Source: Chitinophaga sp. YR627
GTDB taxonomy: Bacteria > Bacteroidota > Bacteroidia > Chitinophagales > Chitinophagaceae
Direction: 5' to 3'
Assembly (NCBI RefSeq): GCF_900114995.1
Contig: NZ_FOUX01000005.1
Location: 930,001 to 994,000, forward strand
DNA length: 64,000 nucleotides
The translations under genes and the position numbers were made by a program. Positions 49,011 to 58,302 of this stretch are shown piece by piece. Position 1 is the first letter of the stretch. Every line of letters starts with the position of its first letter. The notes beneath the pieces were generated by a model. That model saw only the letters and a program-made list of their open reading frames with translations. It did no database searches and had not been told where the DNA came from.

Positions 49011-50232
49011 CTTCCGGCGGTTTTACATAGTCCTGGTAATAGTTCTCTATTTCTTCCTTGCTGAGATCTTTTATGAAGGTCACTACCCGGTAACGCTGGG
49101 CGTAATATCTGCCGTATTGCAGGATCCACTCCTTCATTTTCGTCGGACTGAAATTCATCATGATCTCCCCTCTTTCTGAATTCTCCGGCCATACCCTTAG
49201 CGGCTGCGGAGAGTCAAAATTGCCGGGATGATTCATTATGAGGATACCAGCCTGTCCTTTTTCTGTACGTCCGGTTATCTTGACCCAGCGGGCACGTGTA
49301 CTGTCCGCGTCTTTCCTTGTCTTGCCTTCAGAGGTCAGTACAGCACTCGTAGCTGCGGTCCATGCTTCCATTGTACGCAATCCAAAACCACCGCCATAAC
49401 GGTATTGGAGTAAAGTAATACCCGCAGGATCCGCACAGTTCAGCGTACTGGCAAAGTCCCATACAAAACGCGAAGTATCTGTTCCGCAGTTAAGGGCTTT
49501 TACCACCCATTCCTCATTGATGGCGGTCACTTCCTTCCCGCCTGTAAAAGCAATGTGATCCTGTAAAACAGTAAAACCACAGGCCACCGGGCCCTGTACT
49601 CTGCCAGCCACTCCTTTAAAGCGTACCGTACCCTCCTTTTTTTGCAGGTTCCAGAAGTCCGTCTCCTTACCTTTAAAAGAAGTATGTGTCCAGGGATTCC
49701 AGATACCTACATGGTGCCAGTGTCCCTGGGGATGGATATTGGTGATGACCTGTCCGTCAGGCGCCCAAAGGGGATGAATAAAGCCGCTACGACGGTATAC
49801 GGTATCTAATCCGGCCGGAGGCGCTACGATGGCGTAATTGTACTGTAGCAGCTTCCTGCTGCCCTGACGAAGTAAAAAGGCGCCCGCAGTATCCTTTAAC
49901 TGCATGACATTATCCCTGGCAACAGATGGGCCTTTTACCAGTTCGTATACACGGGTACTGCCTGCCGGCGTAATTCCCTCCATGATCCAGTACAGGTTAT
50001 CGTTCAGTAGCTGAAAAGGCACAGGGGAACGCTTATTACCACGTATTTCCAATAATTGAAGGGAATCCAGACCAGGCTGGTTGGCATTTTTCAGAGCGGT
50101 GTACACAGCGGTATTGAGCCGCCTGGAAGCACCTGCTTTTACGCTGATACGTGCCATGACCTGTGCATGGGTGGACAGGGTTGCAAGCAATAGCAGGAGC
50201 GTCAGTGTACGCCACTTACATTCGTTTTTCAT
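48982..50232 (-). CDS. DUF6807 (PmoA-like) exported protein
   Basis: The product has 416 residues with a signal peptide (MKNECKWRTLTLLLLLATLSTHAQ). The mature protein shows the DUF6807/PmoA-like pattern: GFIHPLWAPDGQVITNIHPQGHWHHVGIWNPWTHTSF with its histidine cluster, GILIMNHPGNFDSPQPLRVWPE, and a late ENYYQDYVKPPEV. The histidine-rich stretch may bind metal. Family members are mostly found beside sugar- or cell-wall-related enzymes in Bacteroidota and have no established activity. It is downstream of the dipeptide epimerase gene by 29 bases on the same strand, so the two are probably one operon. Confidence 0.85.
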   Translation of the reverse strand: MKNECKWRTLTLLLLLATLSTHAQVMARISVKAGASRRLNTAVYTALKNANQPGLDSLQLLEIRGNKRSPVPFQLLNDNLYWIMEGITPAGSTRVYELVKGPSVARDNVMQLKDTAGAFLLRQGSRKLLQYNYAIVAPPAGLDTVYRRSGFIHPLWAPDGQVITNIHPQGHWHHVGIWNPWTHTSFKGKETDFWNLQKKEGTVRFKGVAGRVQGPVACGFTVLQDHIAFTGGKEVTAINEEWVVKALNCGTDTSRFVWDFASTLNCADPAGITLLQYRYGGGFGLRTMEAWTAATSAVLTSEGKTRKDADSTRARWVKITGRTEKGQAGILIMNHPGNFDSPQPLRVWPENSERGEIMMNFSPTKMKEWILQYGRYYAQRYRVVTFIKDLSKEEIENYYQDYVKPPEVTVAWNGAI

Positions 50233-50261
50233 AACAGTGATTGTTTGAGGGTAATGGGTTT

Positions 50262-51272
50262 TTATCTCAATAAGGCGCCGGTACCGGGCCTGTCAGCATA
50301 TATAATACGGCCGTCTACGATCTTTACACCATCCGCAGTGTCTTCTGCCAGCAAAAGCGGACCATCCATATCAACATAATCCAGATACGGCAACAGGTGC
50401 GCTACCGCAGAAGTACCCACCGTACTTTCATTCATACTACCGGTCATGACCTGCATACCCAGTTGTTTGGCTTCCGCGATCATACGACGGGCAGGCGTAA
50501 TACCACCACATTTGGTGAGTTTGATATTAATGCCGTGAAACAGTCCTTTACACAAGGCGACATCTGCTTCCGTGATACAGCTCTCATCCGCAATAAGCGG
50601 TAAGGCTGATTGTTCATACACCCGTTTCATTCCATCGATATCCGCTGCCGGCATGGGTTGTTCGATAAACTCGACACCCAGTGACTTAAACGCGGCTGCA
50701 TTTCGCAGGGTTTCTTCCACTCCCCAGGCACAATTGGCGTCTACACGAAAGATAGCATTAGTATGCTTCCTCAGTTCTTCAATAATAGCAATATCCTCTT
50801 TTGTACCCAGTTTGATCTTATAAATGGGCCAGGGAAACTCTTTCAGTTTGCTGACCATATTCTCCACCGTATCTATACCGATGGTATAATCCGTCATAGG
50901 GTTATGAGAGATATCCAGGTCCCACACTTCATACAACTTCTTACCCTGCTTTTTGGCATAAAGATCATGCGCTGCCAGATCGATCGCGCAAAGGGCGAAC
51001 AGATTGTCTTTAAATAAAGGGAACAGCGTATTCCACAGTTCCTCCGGTGTATCAAGGGTATATCCTTCTATCAGATCTCTGTGTGCATTGATATCTTCCA
51101 TCAGACGCGGCACCGTCATATTATAGTATGAGTTGTCGGCTGTTTCCCCCAGTCCGCTAAGACCATCCTGCTCCAGTCTGACCACCAGTAATGGCTGTAC
51201 ATCTTTGGATTTACGCGAAATAGTGAATGTATGTTTAAACTTTAGTTCAAATGGGTATAGTGTCAATTGCAT
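50262..51272 (-). CDS. Dipeptide epimerase (L-Ala-D/L-Glu epimerase type, enolase superfamily)
   Basis: The product has 336 residues. Enolase-superfamily catalytic residues are all visible: Lys152-x-Lys154 in YKIKLG, metal ligands Asp178 (FRVDANCAW), Glu204 (EFIEQPMP) and Asp229 (LIADESC), and Lys251 in INIKLTKCGG. The late DMDGP motif is characteristic of dipeptide epimerases. Such enzymes invert the second residue of L-Ala-D-Glu from peptidoglycan turnover to L-Ala-L-Glu for catabolism; other dipeptide specificities occur in Bacteroidota. There is no signal peptide, so it is cytoplasmic. The gene is transcribed with the DUF6807 gene that follows it. Confidence 0.9.
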   Translation of the reverse strand: MQLTLYPFELKFKHTFTISRKSKDVQPLLVVRLEQDGLSGLGETADNSYYNMTVPRLMEDINAHRDLIEGYTLDTPEELWNTLFPLFKDNLFALCAIDLAAHDLYAKKQGKKLYEVWDLDISHNPMTDYTIGIDTVENMVSKLKEFPWPIYKIKLGTKEDIAIIEELRKHTNAIFRVDANCAWGVEETLRNAAAFKSLGVEFIEQPMPAADIDGMKRVYEQSALPLIADESCITEADVALCKGLFHGINIKLTKCGGITPARRMIAEAKQLGMQVMTGSMNESTVGTSAVAHLLPYLDYVDMDGPLLLAEDTADGVKIVDGRIIYADRPGTGALLR

Positions 51273-51379
51273 ACCACAAAATAAAAATAAAGCGTCATAA
51301 AAAAAGGGGCTAAAACTTCCCGGACGTTTATTATCATTGTATCAGCTTACGTTTTTCAGGTGTTATATAAAATCGTCAT

Positions 51380-51985
51380 TTGCCGATCAACCAACCATAC
51401 GACGAGAGAGAGCTGCTTCTACGTCTGGAAGCTGACGACAAATCAGCATTCGACACGATCTATTATCGTTACGAGCAAAAGCTAAAACTATATCTGTCCC
51501 CTTTTACGGGAGGGGATAGTAACCTCGTTGACACCGTACTCCAGGACGTGTTTGTAAAGCTGTGGCTGAAAAGGAAAGAGCTCGGCGGAGTAGCAGTATT
51601 GGAATATTACCTGCAACGCATGGCCAAAAACAGGCTGCTGGATCACCTGAAGCTCCGCGATATCAGGGAAAAACACGCCAGGACCTATGCCGATCTCCAG
51701 ACCGATGCGGGAGATCATATCAGCGAACAGCTTCAACTAAAGGAATATCTGAACATCGCCAGAGAGGGCATTGCCCGGCTTCCCTTACGCCGTCGTATCA
51801 TCTTCTCTATGAATGTATTGGAAGGATGGTCCATCGATGAGATTGCCACTCAGCTACAGGTATCAAAAGATGTGGTTAAAAAACAGCTGCAGCTGGCCAA
51901 AACATTCGTCAGAGATTATATATCAAAAAACGGGGATCTTCCCGGTGCTATCTGTCTTGCTATACTGTTGCTGCCAGCTTTTTAA
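51380..51985 (+). CDS. ECF RNA polymerase sigma factor
   Basis: The product has 201 residues. Region 2 is seen in FDTIYYRYEQKLKLYLSPFTGGDSNLVDTVLQDVFVKLWLKRKEL and region 4 in LPLRRRIIFSMNVLEGWSIDEIATQLQVSKDVVKKQLQLAKTFVRDYI. A short hydrophobic C-terminal tail follows (GAICLAILLLPAF). The frame is closed by a stop at 51368, and the only usable start is the TTG at 51380, the second TTG-started sigma gene in the window. It is the first gene of the sigma-FecR-SusC-SusD-TlpA series and should activate it when the FecR partner is relieved by its receptor. Confidence 0.92.
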   Translation: MPINQPYDERELLLRLEADDKSAFDTIYYRYEQKLKLYLSPFTGGDSNLVDTVLQDVFVKLWLKRKELGGVAVLEYYLQRMAKNRLLDHLKLRDIREKHARTYADLQTDAGDHISEQLQLKEYLNIAREGIARLPLRRRIIFSMNVLEGWSIDEIATQLQVSKDVVKKQLQLAKTFVRDYISKNGDLPGAICLAILLLPAF

Positions 51986-52041
51986 TTTTTTTTCGTCCCC
52001 CCATCCCTTTTACTTTTCGACATTCGTCTTATATAGTGTAT

Positions 52042-53235
52042 ATGATCAACAAATCGGAGATATTAGCCAGATTTGCCCGTAATGAGGTAAGCGCAGAAGA
52101 GCGCGCAGCCTTCTATGCATGGTTGCAGACACTTCCACCTGCGGAAGTAGAAGCGCTGATGGATGAATATGGAGAAATGCTTGTCCATATAGATCCGGCG
52201 ACTGCACCTGCGGATGAAGCCCTTTTAGCTGCTATCCACCGGGAAATATCAACACAGGAAGTGGATCAGCCAACACCGCTGATACGACGTATATACCGGA
52301 GCAGATGGAGCCAGGTGGCAGCCGTAGCTCTATTGTTAGGAGCTGGCATCTATTTCTGGAAAGCACGCCAGCCGCAACCGGCAGAGGCCCGGTTGGCAGT
52401 GCAAACAACAGATATCGCCCCGGGTAAAGAAGGTGCCTTACTCACACTGGCCGATGGTTCAGTCATTACACTGGATAGTGCGCACATCGGACAGATCACC
52501 CAACAGGGTGGCGCTACCGCCAGTATATCAGGTAATAGTCTGGTATACGACAAAAACGGACGGGAGAACGTTTATAATACCATGAGCACGCCGAACGGCA
52601 GACAGTTTCAGCTGGTACTGCCGGACGGAACAAAAGTCTGGCTGAATGCAGCCAGTTCTATCCGCTATCCCACCCTGTTTTCAGGGAAGGAACGTCTCGT
52701 AATGGTAACAGGAGAAGCCTACTTTGAAGTAGCCGCCAATGCAGATATGCCTTTTCGGGTAAAGGTTAGTGATAAAGCCGAAATAGAAGTGCTTGGTACA
52801 AATTTCAATGTGAATGCTTACAATAATGAAGAGACGATCAGTACGACCTTATTAACAGGCTCCGTACGTGTAGTATCAGACAGGAATAAGGGGGTAATTA
52901 TCAAACCCGGCCAGCAGGCACAGATCGCCAATGCAGCTGCCAGACAGGGCAATCAGCACAATACAGGAATAGAAGTAGTTAATACAGATGTGGAAAAAGC
53001 AGTCGCCTGGAAAGATGGTTTATTCAATTTCGACAATGTGCCATTACAGGAAGCTATGCGTCAGTTAGAACGCTGGTATGACATCCGCATCGTATATGAA
53101 AAAGACGTACCGGATATTAAGCTCGCAGGAAAAATGACTAAACAGGTAACGCTCAGTGGATTACTGATCGTGCTGGAAGAACTGGGCGTACATTGCAAAC
53201 TGGAAGCTAATACGCTGACGATAACAGCAAAATGA
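52042..53235 (+). CDS. FecR-family anti-sigma factor
   Basis: The product has 397 residues from ATG 52042; a GTG two codons upstream also opens the frame. Residues 1-80 are the cytoplasmic sigma-binding part (SEILARFARNEVSAEERAAFYAWLQTLP). One membrane helix follows (SQVAAVALLLGAGIYFW, about 92-108). The periplasmic FecR domain includes LPDGTKVWLNAASSIRYPTLFSGKERLVMVTGEAYFEV. The C-terminal DUF4974 domain starts at AWKDGLFNFDNVPLQEAMRQL. It holds the neighbouring sigma factor inactive until the STN domain of the SusC-like receptor signals. Its gene lies 57 bases after the sigma gene. Confidence 0.95.
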   Translation: MINKSEILARFARNEVSAEERAAFYAWLQTLPPAEVEALMDEYGEMLVHIDPATAPADEALLAAIHREISTQEVDQPTPLIRRIYRSRWSQVAAVALLLGAGIYFWKARQPQPAEARLAVQTTDIAPGKEGALLTLADGSVITLDSAHIGQITQQGGATASISGNSLVYDKNGRENVYNTMSTPNGRQFQLVLPDGTKVWLNAASSIRYPTLFSGKERLVMVTGEAYFEVAANADMPFRVKVSDKAEIEVLGTNFNVNAYNNEETISTTLLTGSVRVVSDRNKGVIIKPGQQAQIANAAARQGNQHNTGIEVVNTDVEKAVAWKDGLFNFDNVPLQEAMRQLERWYDIRIVYEKDVPDIKLAGKMTKQVTLSGLLIVLEELGVHCKLEANTLTITAK

Positions 53236-53367
53236 TATGCACCAATTGTCGTAAACAGGCCATCCCTGCAGTGAACAGCGACATAACGGACAATGCCAGA
53301 ATCAGGATCAAAGCAGGTAGTATACTGACCGCTTTTATATAAACAAGGATCAACCTTTAATAGAAAA

Positions 53368-53393
53368 ACCGTCACGGGGGCAACCGCGACGGT
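53368..53393 (+). terminator. Hairpin between fecR and susC-like gene
   Basis: ACCGTC-a-CGG … CCG-c-GACGGT forms an imperfect stem in the 225-base gap between fecR and the receptor gene. With no T run after it, it may be a partial terminator, mRNA-processing or stability element. Confidence 0.45.
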
Positions 53394-53460
53394 CAGGTAT
53401 TCAGTTGATTCAAAAAACGGTTCACTAACCACTTTTTTAACAACCAAATCGTTGCAATTT

Positions 53461-56400
53461 ATGCAAAAAAAATGTGTGTTCCGCATACCGCGGAGCTATT
53501 GCCCGTCTGCGCGTCCGGGGGGATGGCGGGGTATTAACATCAACCAAATCAGGAGGGTCATGAGATTAACCGGCATGCTGCTTTTTGTAGCTTTTATCAC
53601 TGCTTATGGGAACGGGGTTGCACAGCGTGTTACTATTTCCGGCAAAGCCTTCACATTAAAACAGGTATTTACCGTCATCGAAAAACAAACAGGGTATGTG
53701 GTCCTCACCAACAATGAATTGTCTGCACAAAGCAAGACCTTTTCCGTGTCTGCTACTGACATGCCCCTGAAAACATTTCTTGACAAGCTATCCAGCGATC
53801 AGTCACTGAAATACATTATCCAGGATAAGACCATCGTGCTATCCCGCAACACCTCTCCTTCGCCAAACACACCCACAATCATGATCTTAGCGCCGGAGAA
53901 ACCTTCGCTTTCCGGTCAGTTACTGGATGAGAAAACCAGGGAACCGGTCATCGGTGTAACGATCCGCATGAAACATTCCGGGCAGGGTACTACATCAGAT
54001 GCATCAGGACGTTTCTTTCTGCGCGATCTCACAGAGGAAGCCGTACTAAGTATCTCTTCAGTCGGTTATGCGCCGCTGGAAGTTCCTTATAAAAAAGTGG
54101 CCGCTTTACCGGCGGGAGATACTTATGCAGCGAATGGCATCAGGATCTTCAAACTGAATACAGGCGGTATCATCATCTATCTTGCCAGAAGTACCAGCAA
54201 CCTGGATGAAAGTGTGGTAGTCGCATATGGCACCACTACACAGCGTTTCAATACCGGCAGTGTGGTAAGTGTGAAGGCAGAAGAAATAGAAAAACAACCT
54301 GTCAGCAATGTACTGGCAGCATTGGAAGGGCATGTAGCGGGACTGTTTATTTCTCAGTCCAATGGCGCACCTGGCAGTCAGATGAAAATATCTATCCGTG
54401 AGCAACAATCTATCACCAGTGGTAAACTCCCCTTATTTATCATCGATGGTGTCCCTTTTGTAGAAACGCCGATCAACCTGGTGGGTGGTTCTACTTCTCA
54501 GGCAAACGGTGCTACAGGATATGTCGATCCGATGAACTCCATCAATCCGGCTGACATCGAAAGCATCTCTGTACTGAAAGATGGCGACGCAACCGCTATC
54601 TATGGTTCAAGAGGAGCCAATGGTGTCGTGCTGATCACTACCAAAAAGGGGAAAGCAGGCGATACAAGATTTGATGTGAATGCGTATACCGGCGCGGGCA
54701 GGGTAACTAAACTGATGCCAATGATGCATCTGCAGGATTACCTGGCTATGCGGCGTGCAGCATTTGTTAACGATAATGTACAACCTGGTCCATCCAATGC
54801 TCCGGACCTTACAGTTTGGGATACGAATCAGGAAACAGATTTTCTGAAAAAATATTTAGGGAATACAGCACATCAGACAGAGGTCACCGGCGCACTTTCG
54901 GGTGGTAGCCCTTATCTGCGATATCGTTTTTCAAATACCTGGCGGCATGAGTCGACCGTATTTCCGGGCGACTGGGGCTACAACCGTTATGCATCGCATC
55001 TCAGTGTAGATAACACCTCGCGTAATGGTAAGTTTTCTGTAACCGCAACCGCATTGTACACCAAGGAATCCAACAATCAGGCAGCTACAGATCTTACATC
55101 CACAGTTGTAAAACTGTCGCCTAACTATCCGCTGTATAACAACGATGGTACATTAAACTGGGCTGGTGGTTTTACCAATCCGGAGTCCTATCTGATACAA
55201 TCCTCTAAATTCAAATCGGATAACTTACTGGCGAATGCAGCCTTACGTTACACGATCATTCCGGGATTAAATGCAAAGGTCAGCGTAGGTTATAATAAGA
55301 TCTCACAATCCACCGAAAACTATCAGCCTAAAGCGTCCCTCAACCCTAACAGTGGTTCAGGACAGTCAATGGCCTCCTATTCATCCAACTACATAGAAAG
55401 TTATATCGTTGAACCGCAACTGGACTATACAAGAGCGCTGGGACGTGGCCGGTTGAATGTACTGCTGGGTGGCACCTGGCAACAATCCAACTATGCACAG
55501 CCTTACTATATCACCGCAAGCGGTTTCTCCAATGACAAACTAATGAGCTCCTGGGTGGCTGCATCTACGATCCTCTTCAAAAGCAGCAGCTTTACAGAAT
55601 ACAAATATGTATCCGCATTTGGCCGTCTGAACTATGTACTGAGCGACCGTTATCTGTTCAACTTCACCGGTCGCAGGGACGGTTCTTCCAGATTCGGTCC
55701 GGGACGTCAGTTCGGTAACTTTGGCTCCGTTGGTGCAGGCTGGATATTCAGCAGCGAGCCCTGGATGAAAACATCCCTACCTTGGTTAAGCTATGGTAAG
55801 ATCAGGGGTAGCTATGGTACCATTGGTAATGACCAGATCCAGGACTATGGTTATCTGTCCACCTATGGCAACACGTTTTATTCCTATAATGGCTCCGGTA
55901 TCTATCCGGTACGAAGTGCTAATCCGGATTATGGATGGGAATCCAGCAGAAAAGTGGATATCGCACTGGAAACAGGTCTGCTGAAAGATCATATCCTGTT
56001 TACAGCTTCCTGGTTCTCCAGCCGTACCGGCAATCAGCTGGTGAATATCCCACTGTCTTCTCAATCTGGTTTCTCTTCTTATACCGGTAATATGCCTGCG
56101 CTGTTGCAAAGTTCAGGATGGGAATTCGAACTGAAGACGACCAATATCAATCTGCAGCAATTCTCCTGGAACAGCTCCTTTAACATCACCTTTCCGCGCA
56201 ATAAGCTGCTCTCATTTCCCGGACTGTCCAGTACCGCGTACGCTTACGTCTTTATTGTCGGAGAACCTATTGGCAATGATAATGGCTTTCATTACACAGG
56301 ACTGCAGGATGGCATAGCGACCGTGGAAGACCTGAATAAGGATGGTAAGTTCACACAAGGTCTGCATCAGACCATGAATGGAGACTACAATATCATTGCA

Positions 56401-56865
56401 CGCGCCAGCCCTGACTTTTATGGAGGATTCAGTAATACATTCCGGTATGGAAAGTTCCAGCTGGATGTTTTTATGCAGTTCGCCAAACAGACTAAACCTG
56501 ACTTCCGTAGTGCAACCAGAGGATTCCCTGGCGCACTGGCTAACCAGGACGCAGATATTATTAAGGACGGATTCAAACCAACTGTAACAGTGGGTGGTCC
56601 GGCAGCAAATGCATATCAGAATTATTATCTCTATTCTGATGGGGTATATTCAAATGCCGCTTTTATACGACTGAAAAATGTCAATCTCAGCTACGAGTTA
56701 CCAGCATCATGGGCAGCAGCTGCCAGGCTGAAATCAGCAGGCGCTTTTATCAGGGCGCAGAATCTCTTTACCATCACCAGTTATTTCGGCTTTGATCCTG
56801 AGACAGGAGGTTCCGTATTGCCTCCGCTGAAACAGATAGCAGCCGGTATTCATTGCTCACTTTAA
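53461..56865 (+). CDS. SusC/RagA-type TonB-dependent receptor with STN signalling domain
   Basis: The product has 1134 residues from ATG 53461. The N-terminus is an unusually long signal region; a shorter start at MRLTGMLLFVAFITAYGNGVAQ is possible and gives a cleaner signal peptide. The STN domain (RVTISGKAFTLKQVFTVIEKQTGYVV … PLKTFLDKLSSDQSLKYIIQDKTIVL) talks to FecR. A carboxypeptidase-like domain (SGQLLDEKTREPVIGVTIRM), plug (LAALEGHVAGLFISQSNGAPGS, SISVLKDGDATAIYGSRGANGVVLITTKKG) and barrel follow. It imports a polymer- or peptide-derived nutrient with its SusD partner encoded 10 bases downstream. The substrate is unknown; no glycoside hydrolase is nearby. Confidence 0.95.
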   Translation: MQKKCVFRIPRSYCPSARPGGWRGININQIRRVMRLTGMLLFVAFITAYGNGVAQRVTISGKAFTLKQVFTVIEKQTGYVVLTNNELSAQSKTFSVSATDMPLKTFLDKLSSDQSLKYIIQDKTIVLSRNTSPSPNTPTIMILAPEKPSLSGQLLDEKTREPVIGVTIRMKHSGQGTTSDASGRFFLRDLTEEAVLSISSVGYAPLEVPYKKVAALPAGDTYAANGIRIFKLNTGGIIIYLARSTSNLDESVVVAYGTTTQRFNTGSVVSVKAEEIEKQPVSNVLAALEGHVAGLFISQSNGAPGSQMKISIREQQSITSGKLPLFIIDGVPFVETPINLVGGSTSQANGATGYVDPMNSINPADIESISVLKDGDATAIYGSRGANGVVLITTKKGKAGDTRFDVNAYTGAGRVTKLMPMMHLQDYLAMRRAAFVNDNVQPGPSNAPDLTVWDTNQETDFLKKYLGNTAHQTEVTGALSGGSPYLRYRFSNTWRHESTVFPGDWGYNRYASHLSVDNTSRNGKFSVTATALYTKESNNQAATDLTSTVVKLSPNYPLYNNDGTLNWAGGFTNPESYLIQSSKFKSDNLLANAALRYTIIPGLNAKVSVGYNKISQSTENYQPKASLNPNSGSGQSMASYSSNYIESYIVEPQLDYTRALGRGRLNVLLGGTWQQSNYAQPYYITASGFSNDKLMSSWVAASTILFKSSSFTEYKYVSAFGRLNYVLSDRYLFNFTGRRDGSSRFGPGRQFGNFGSVGAGWIFSSEPWMKTSLPWLSYGKIRGSYGTIGNDQIQDYGYLSTYGNTFYSYNGSGIYPVRSANPDYGWESSRKVDIALETGLLKDHILFTASWFSSRTGNQLVNIPLSSQSGFSSYTGNMPALLQSSGWEFELKTTNINLQQFSWNSSFNITFPRNKLLSFPGLSSTAYAYVFIVGEPIGNDNGFHYTGLQDGIATVEDLNKDGKFTQGLHQTMNGDYNIIARASPDFYGGFSNTFRYGKFQLDVFMQFAKQTKPDFRSATRGFPGALANQDADIIKDGFKPTVTVGGPAANAYQNYYLYSDGVYSNAAFIRLKNVNLSYELPASWAAAARLKSAGAFIRAQNLFTITSYFGFDPETGGSVLPPLKQIAAGIHCSL

Positions 56866-56875
56866 ACATCCGGGA

Positions 56876-58276
56876 ATGAAAAAACAGCTTTCTATATATA
56901 CTTACATTTTACTCCTCACCGGAACTGTCATGACCAGTTGTAAAAAACTGATCGAGATAGACGCACCCGCCGATCAGCTGGTGACCAGCAGTGTATTTCT
57001 GGATACACTAACAGCAGATGCAGCGATGACAGGCATGTATTCCAGAGCAGCCAATCCTAATCCGGGTACAGATATGGGGACAGCGACCAGTATGTTCAAT
57101 AGCATGTCTGCCGATGAAACCTACTGCTACATTTATAACTTCTATGATGATTTTACCAATAATGCCCTGACACCACAGATCTATTATGTGGATGCATTAT
57201 GGGGTACTTTGTACAATAACATCTTCACGGCTAATTCGGTCATCGCAGGACTCAGTGGTTCTCCACTTCCGGAGGGATATAAAACACGTTGTACTGCTGA
57301 AGCAAAGTTCATGCGTGCATTGAGTTATTTCTATCTGGTAAATGAGTTTGGCGCAGCCCCATTGGTCATGTCTACAGATGTACACAATACTACCCGGCAG
57401 CCACGCGACAGCGCCAATGTTGTATACGATCAGATAGAAAAGGACCTTACTGAAGCAAACCAGGCGCTTCCTGCTACACTGGACCTATATGGCGGTAAAA
57501 GGATACGCGCCACTACCTGGGCGGCTACTGCCCTGCTGGCGAGAGTATATCTCTACAGAGGCAAATGGCAGCAGGCGGAAAACATGGCCACTACCGTCAT
57601 CAATAACCCCGGCTTGTTCCATATGAAAGAAGACCTGAGTCAGGTCTTTCTGGCGAATAATGAAGAAGGTATCCTGCAATTTGTAAATGGGATCACCAGC
57701 TCCTGGCTGGCCAACAACTTTGTGCCATTTCCCGCCAGTCCGACGCCAAAATTCGTACTGAAAGATGGATTGTATAATTCCTTCGAAACCGGCGATAAAC
57801 GTAAAAACAACTGGATCGGCATCAAAACATATGGCGGTGTTGATTACCCGTATCCTGCTAAATACCGGTATATGTCAGGTGTTGGTGCAGTAGAATACAT
57901 GCAGGTATTGCGTTTATCAGAACAATACCTGATCCGTGCGGAAGCCAGGATGCAACAACAGAAATTTAGCGACGCAGCAGCAGATATCAACATTGTGCGT
58001 GCAAGAGCAGGCCTCTCACAAACAACAGCAACAGACGCGTCTTCATTGGCAACTGCCATTGAAAAGGAACGCAGAACAGAATTTTTCTGCGAATGGGGAC
58101 AACGCTGGCTTGACCTGAAACGCTGGCCGGGTGTAGCGAATCCTGCGATTAAACGTGCAGACGAAGTGTTGTCAGCACTAAAAGGCGATCAGTGGCAGGC
58201 AACCGATGCGTTTTACCCTATTCCACAATCACAGATCAATGCCAATTTAAACCTTCATCAAAACCCTGGATACTGA
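56876..58276 (+). CDS. SusD/RagB-family surface lipoprotein
   Basis: The product has 466 residues with a lipoprotein signal ending in LTGTVMTSCKKLIEI. The SusD TPR-like scaffold shows RCTAEAKFMRALSYFYLVNEFGAAPLVM, TWAATALLARVYLYRGKWQQAENMATTVI and LRLSEQYLIRAEARMQQQKFSDAAADINIVRARAGL. The family end motif is ERRTEFFCEWGQRWLDLKRW … ALKGDQWQATDAFYPIPQSQINANLNLHQNPGY. It forms the lid over the SusC-like barrel. The gap to the receptor gene is 10 bases and to the TlpA-like gene 26 bases, so it is mid-operon. Confidence 0.95.
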   Translation: MKKQLSIYTYILLLTGTVMTSCKKLIEIDAPADQLVTSSVFLDTLTADAAMTGMYSRAANPNPGTDMGTATSMFNSMSADETYCYIYNFYDDFTNNALTPQIYYVDALWGTLYNNIFTANSVIAGLSGSPLPEGYKTRCTAEAKFMRALSYFYLVNEFGAAPLVMSTDVHNTTRQPRDSANVVYDQIEKDLTEANQALPATLDLYGGKRIRATTWAATALLARVYLYRGKWQQAENMATTVINNPGLFHMKEDLSQVFLANNEEGILQFVNGITSSWLANNFVPFPASPTPKFVLKDGLYNSFETGDKRKNNWIGIKTYGGVDYPYPAKYRYMSGVGAVEYMQVLRLSEQYLIRAEARMQQQKFSDAAADINIVRARAGLSQTTATDASSLATAIEKERRTEFFCEWGQRWLDLKRWPGVANPAIKRADEVLSALKGDQWQATDAFYPIPQSQINANLNLHQNPGY

Positions 58277-58302
58277 TCATTAAAAAAATTCAATTGTTTA
58301 CC

